Source: Methylophaga sp.
Lineage (GTDB): Bacteria; Pseudomonadota; Gammaproteobacteria; Nitrosococcales; Methylophagaceae
NCBI GenBank assembly: GCA_014762585.1
Contig: JABURN010000065.1
Span: 1-7,390, forward strand
Direction: 5' to 3'
DNA length: 7,390 nucleotides
Part shown: in pieces, positions 5,544 through 7,390 of the stretch
How the letters are laid out: each line of letters opens with the position of its first letter
Position numbering within the stretch: position 1 is the stretch's first letter
Notes under the pieces: generated by a model
Database searches by the model: none
The model's input: only the letters and a program-made list of their open reading frames with translations
What the model was told of the DNA's origin: nothing
Made by a program: the position numbers and the translations under genes

Positions 5544-7390
5544 ATGAGCAACCCATTACTAGACGATTACACCTTACCGCCGTTTTCCAAAATCAAACCG
5601 GAACACGTTGAGCCGGCTGTCACCCAGGCCATCGACAAAGCCAGAGAGGCAGTCAACACGCTGTTGACACAGATTTCCGAACCGACCTGGGAAACGCTGG
5701 TGGAGCCGATGGAAGAAATCGAAGCCAGCATCGATCATGTCTGGTCACCGGTGAGTCACATGAATTCGGTGGTCAATTCCGACGAACTGCGTAAGGCCTA
5801 TAACGCCTGCCTGCCGCTGTTGAGCGAGTTCGGAACCGAGCTGGGTCAGAATGAAGACCTCTATCGAGCCTACAAGGCGCTGGCAGAAAGTGACGCCTAC
5901 AAACAGCTTGATACCGCGCAGAAAAAAGTCATTGATAATGCCATTCGCGACTTTCGCCTGTCCGGCGTCGAACTGCCACCGGCACAACGCGATCAATATA
6001 AAAAGATCACGCAGAAGCTGACTGAGCTCAGTGCCAAGTTCGAAGAAAACCTGCTCGACGCGACCCACGCCTGGAAAAAGCATATAACTGATGAAGCCAT
6101 GCTCTCGGGCCTGCCACCTTCTACCGTGGCGATGGCAGAACAGTTTGCCAAACGTGACGGTCTCGAAGGCTGGGTCTTTACCCTCGACTTTCCCTCTTAC
6201 ATGCCGGTGATGTCCTATGCAGACAACCGGGAACTGCGCGAAGAAATGTATACCGCCTTTGCTACCAAAGCCTCTGACCAGGGCCCCAATGCCGGTAAAT
6301 GGGACAACACCGAAGTCATGGCCGAGATTCTGAAACTGCGCCATGAACTGGCCCAACTACTGGGCTTTAATAATCATGCTGAACGTTCTCTAGCAACCAA
6401 GATGGCTCAGAGCCCGGAGCAGGTGCTGGAGTTTCTGAATGATCTGGCTGGCCGCAGCAAGCCGATTGCCGAAGAAGAGTTTGAAGCGCTCAAGGCCTAC
6501 GCCAAAGAAACCGCGGGTATGGACGATCTGGAAGCCTGGGATGTCACGTATTTTGCCGAGCAACTGCGTCAGCAGCGTTATGCCATTTCGCAGGAAGAAC
6601 TGAAACCTTACTTCCCCGAAGACAAGGTCGTGAATGGCCTGTTCGCCGTGGTCAACAAGCTCTACGGCCTCGACATCAGCGAACGCAAAGATGTCGATAC
6701 CTGGCATAAAGACGTGCGTTTCTTTGAAATCCGTGAAGCCAACGGTGAACTGCGGGGTCAGTTCTATCTGGATCTCTATGCACGCCAGCACAAACGCGGC
6801 GGTGCCTGGATGGATGAATGCCTGGTGCGGCGTAAAACTGCCGGTGGCATCCAGACCCCGGTCGCTTTCCTGACCTGTAATTTCTCGGAACCGGTCGGTG
6901 GCAAACCGGCGCTGTTCACCCACGATGAAGTGACTACCCTATTCCATGAGTTCGGTCATGGTCTGCATCATATGCTGACCAAGATTGATTATTCGGGTGT
7001 CTCCGGTATTAACGGCGTCGCCTGGGATGCAGTCGAACTGCCCAGCCAGTTTATGGAAAACTGGTGCTGGGAGCGTGAGGCACTGGATCTGATTGCCGGC
7101 CACTACGAAACAGACGAACCGCTGCCGGAAGCGCTGTATCAGAAAATGATCGCGGCGCGTAACTTCCAGTCAGCGATGATGATGCTGAGACAACTGGAAT
7201 TCTCGTTGTTTGATTTCCGCCTGCATCTCGAGTTTGATCCGAACGAGCCGAATCAGGTGGATAAAATCCTTGCAGAAGTGCGGGATCAGGTCGCCGTGGT
7301 GCAACCGCCGAAATTCAACCGTTTTGCCCACAGCTTCGCGCATATCTTTGCCGGCGGCTATGCAGCCGGTTATTACAGCTATAAATGGGC
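5544..7390 (+). CDS. prlC: Oligopeptidase A, M3 family zinc metallopeptidase (C-terminus off the window)
   Basis: A cytoplasmic endopeptidase that degrades short peptides, including cleaved signal peptides, downstream of the ATP-dependent proteases. The open frame begins MSNPLLDDYTLPPFSKIKPE, typical of the family, and is translated without interruption for 615 codons. The zinc site is HEFGH at residues 468-472, with catalytic E469. The third ligand is E498 in DAVELPSQFMENW, placed as in E. coli OpdA. The visible end reaches the conserved HSFAHIFAGGYAAGYYSYKW segment with the histidine and tyrosines that line the substrate pocket. E. coli OpdA is 680 aa, so roughly 65 residues are missing at the right edge. 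The ATG follows a purine-rich AAGAGAGA acting as ribosome binding site. The gene is divergent from the phosphoesterase operon, with 140 bases between the two start codons. Paralogue Dcp is less likely given the OpdA-like N-terminus and active-site surroundings. Confidence 0.96.
   Translation, partial: MSNPLLDDYTLPPFSKIKPEHVEPAVTQAIDKAREAVNTLLTQISEPTWETLVEPMEEIEASIDHVWSPVSHMNSVVNSDELRKAYNACLPLLSEFGTELGQNEDLYRAYKALAESDAYKQLDTAQKKVIDNAIRDFRLSGVELPPAQRDQYKKITQKLTELSAKFEENLLDATHAWKKHITDEAMLSGLPPSTVAMAEQFAKRDGLEGWVFTLDFPSYMPVMSYADNRELREEMYTAFATKASDQGPNAGKWDNTEVMAEILKLRHELAQLLGFNNHAERSLATKMAQSPEQVLEFLNDLAGRSKPIAEEEFEALKAYAKETAGMDDLEAWDVTYFAEQLRQQRYAISQEELKPYFPEDKVVNGLFAVVNKLYGLDISERKDVDTWHKDVRFFEIREANGELRGQFYLDLYARQHKRGGAWMDECLVRRKTAGGIQTPVAFLTCNFSEPVGGKPALFTHDEVTTLFHEFGHGLHHMLTKIDYSGVSGINGVAWDAVELPSQFMENWCWEREALDLIAGHYETDEPLPEALYQKMIAARNFQSAMMMLRQLEFSLFDFRLHLEFDPNEPNQVDKILAEVRDQVAVVQPPKFNRFAHSFAHIFAGGYAAGYYSYKW

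Noticed and set aside
5745..6356. Minus-strand open frame of 203 codons within prlC
   Set aside because: It is the antisense shadow of the conserved M3 peptidase frame and shows no recognisable motif.
6390..6923. Minus-strand open frame of 177 codons within prlC
   Set aside because: It is also an antisense shadow; the plus frame holds conserved peptidase sequence throughout and leads into the HEFGH zinc site just downstream.
1..7390. A novel defence system, mobile element or CRISPR array
   Set aside because: All long frames are core metabolic or envelope genes. No repeat arrays, transposase, integrase, tRNA or flanking duplications are visible.

Overview
The window looks like chromosomal DNA of a gammaproteobacterium. 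The evidence is the gene order yrbG-kdsD-kdsC-lptC, which is the order of the Escherichia coli LPS transport locus, together with a VacJ/MlaA lipoprotein and an oligopeptidase A (prlC/opdA). Base composition and codon use look uniform throughout. I see no mobile element, CRISPR array, tRNA or rRNA. I cannot name the genus from the sequence alone.

Layout. Positions 1-2585 (minus strand) hold a tightly packed operon, read from right to left: yrbG (CaCA-family Na+/Ca2+ antiporter), kdsD (arabinose-5-phosphate isomerase), kdsC (KDO-8-phosphate phosphatase) and the first 35 codons of lptC, which run off the left edge. Its junctions are a 1-base overlap, an 11-base gap and a 17-base overlap. Positions 2627-2651 carry a strong rho-independent terminator. 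It closes the next minus-strand unit, mlaA (2686-3420), an outer-membrane lipoprotein of phospholipid retrograde transport with a plausible promoter of its own. Positions 3557-5403 (minus strand) hold a two-gene operon: a calcineurin-like metallophosphoesterase followed 14 bases later by a GT4 glycosyltransferase. Divergent from it, the plus strand carries prlC (5544 to the right edge), missing about its last 65 codons.

How the genes fit together. Everything on the minus strand concerns the cell envelope: KDO synthesis and LPS export (kdsD, kdsC, lptC), outer-membrane lipid asymmetry (mlaA), and probably membrane lipid headgroup exchange. The phosphoesterase/glycosyltransferase pair resembles PlcP-Agt. 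In that system PlcP removes the phosphate headgroup of a phospholipid to give diacylglycerol, and Agt glycosylates it, so that phosphorus-free glycolipids replace phospholipids during phosphate starvation. Upstream of the pair, between it and prlC, lies an 11-base-period series of degenerate CTGTCAT-like heptamers with 4-base spacers, followed at the usual 10-base distance by a -10-like hexamer. This is the architecture of a PhoB-dependent promoter and is the most interesting observation in the window. It remains an inference, because the heptamers match the consensus only partly.
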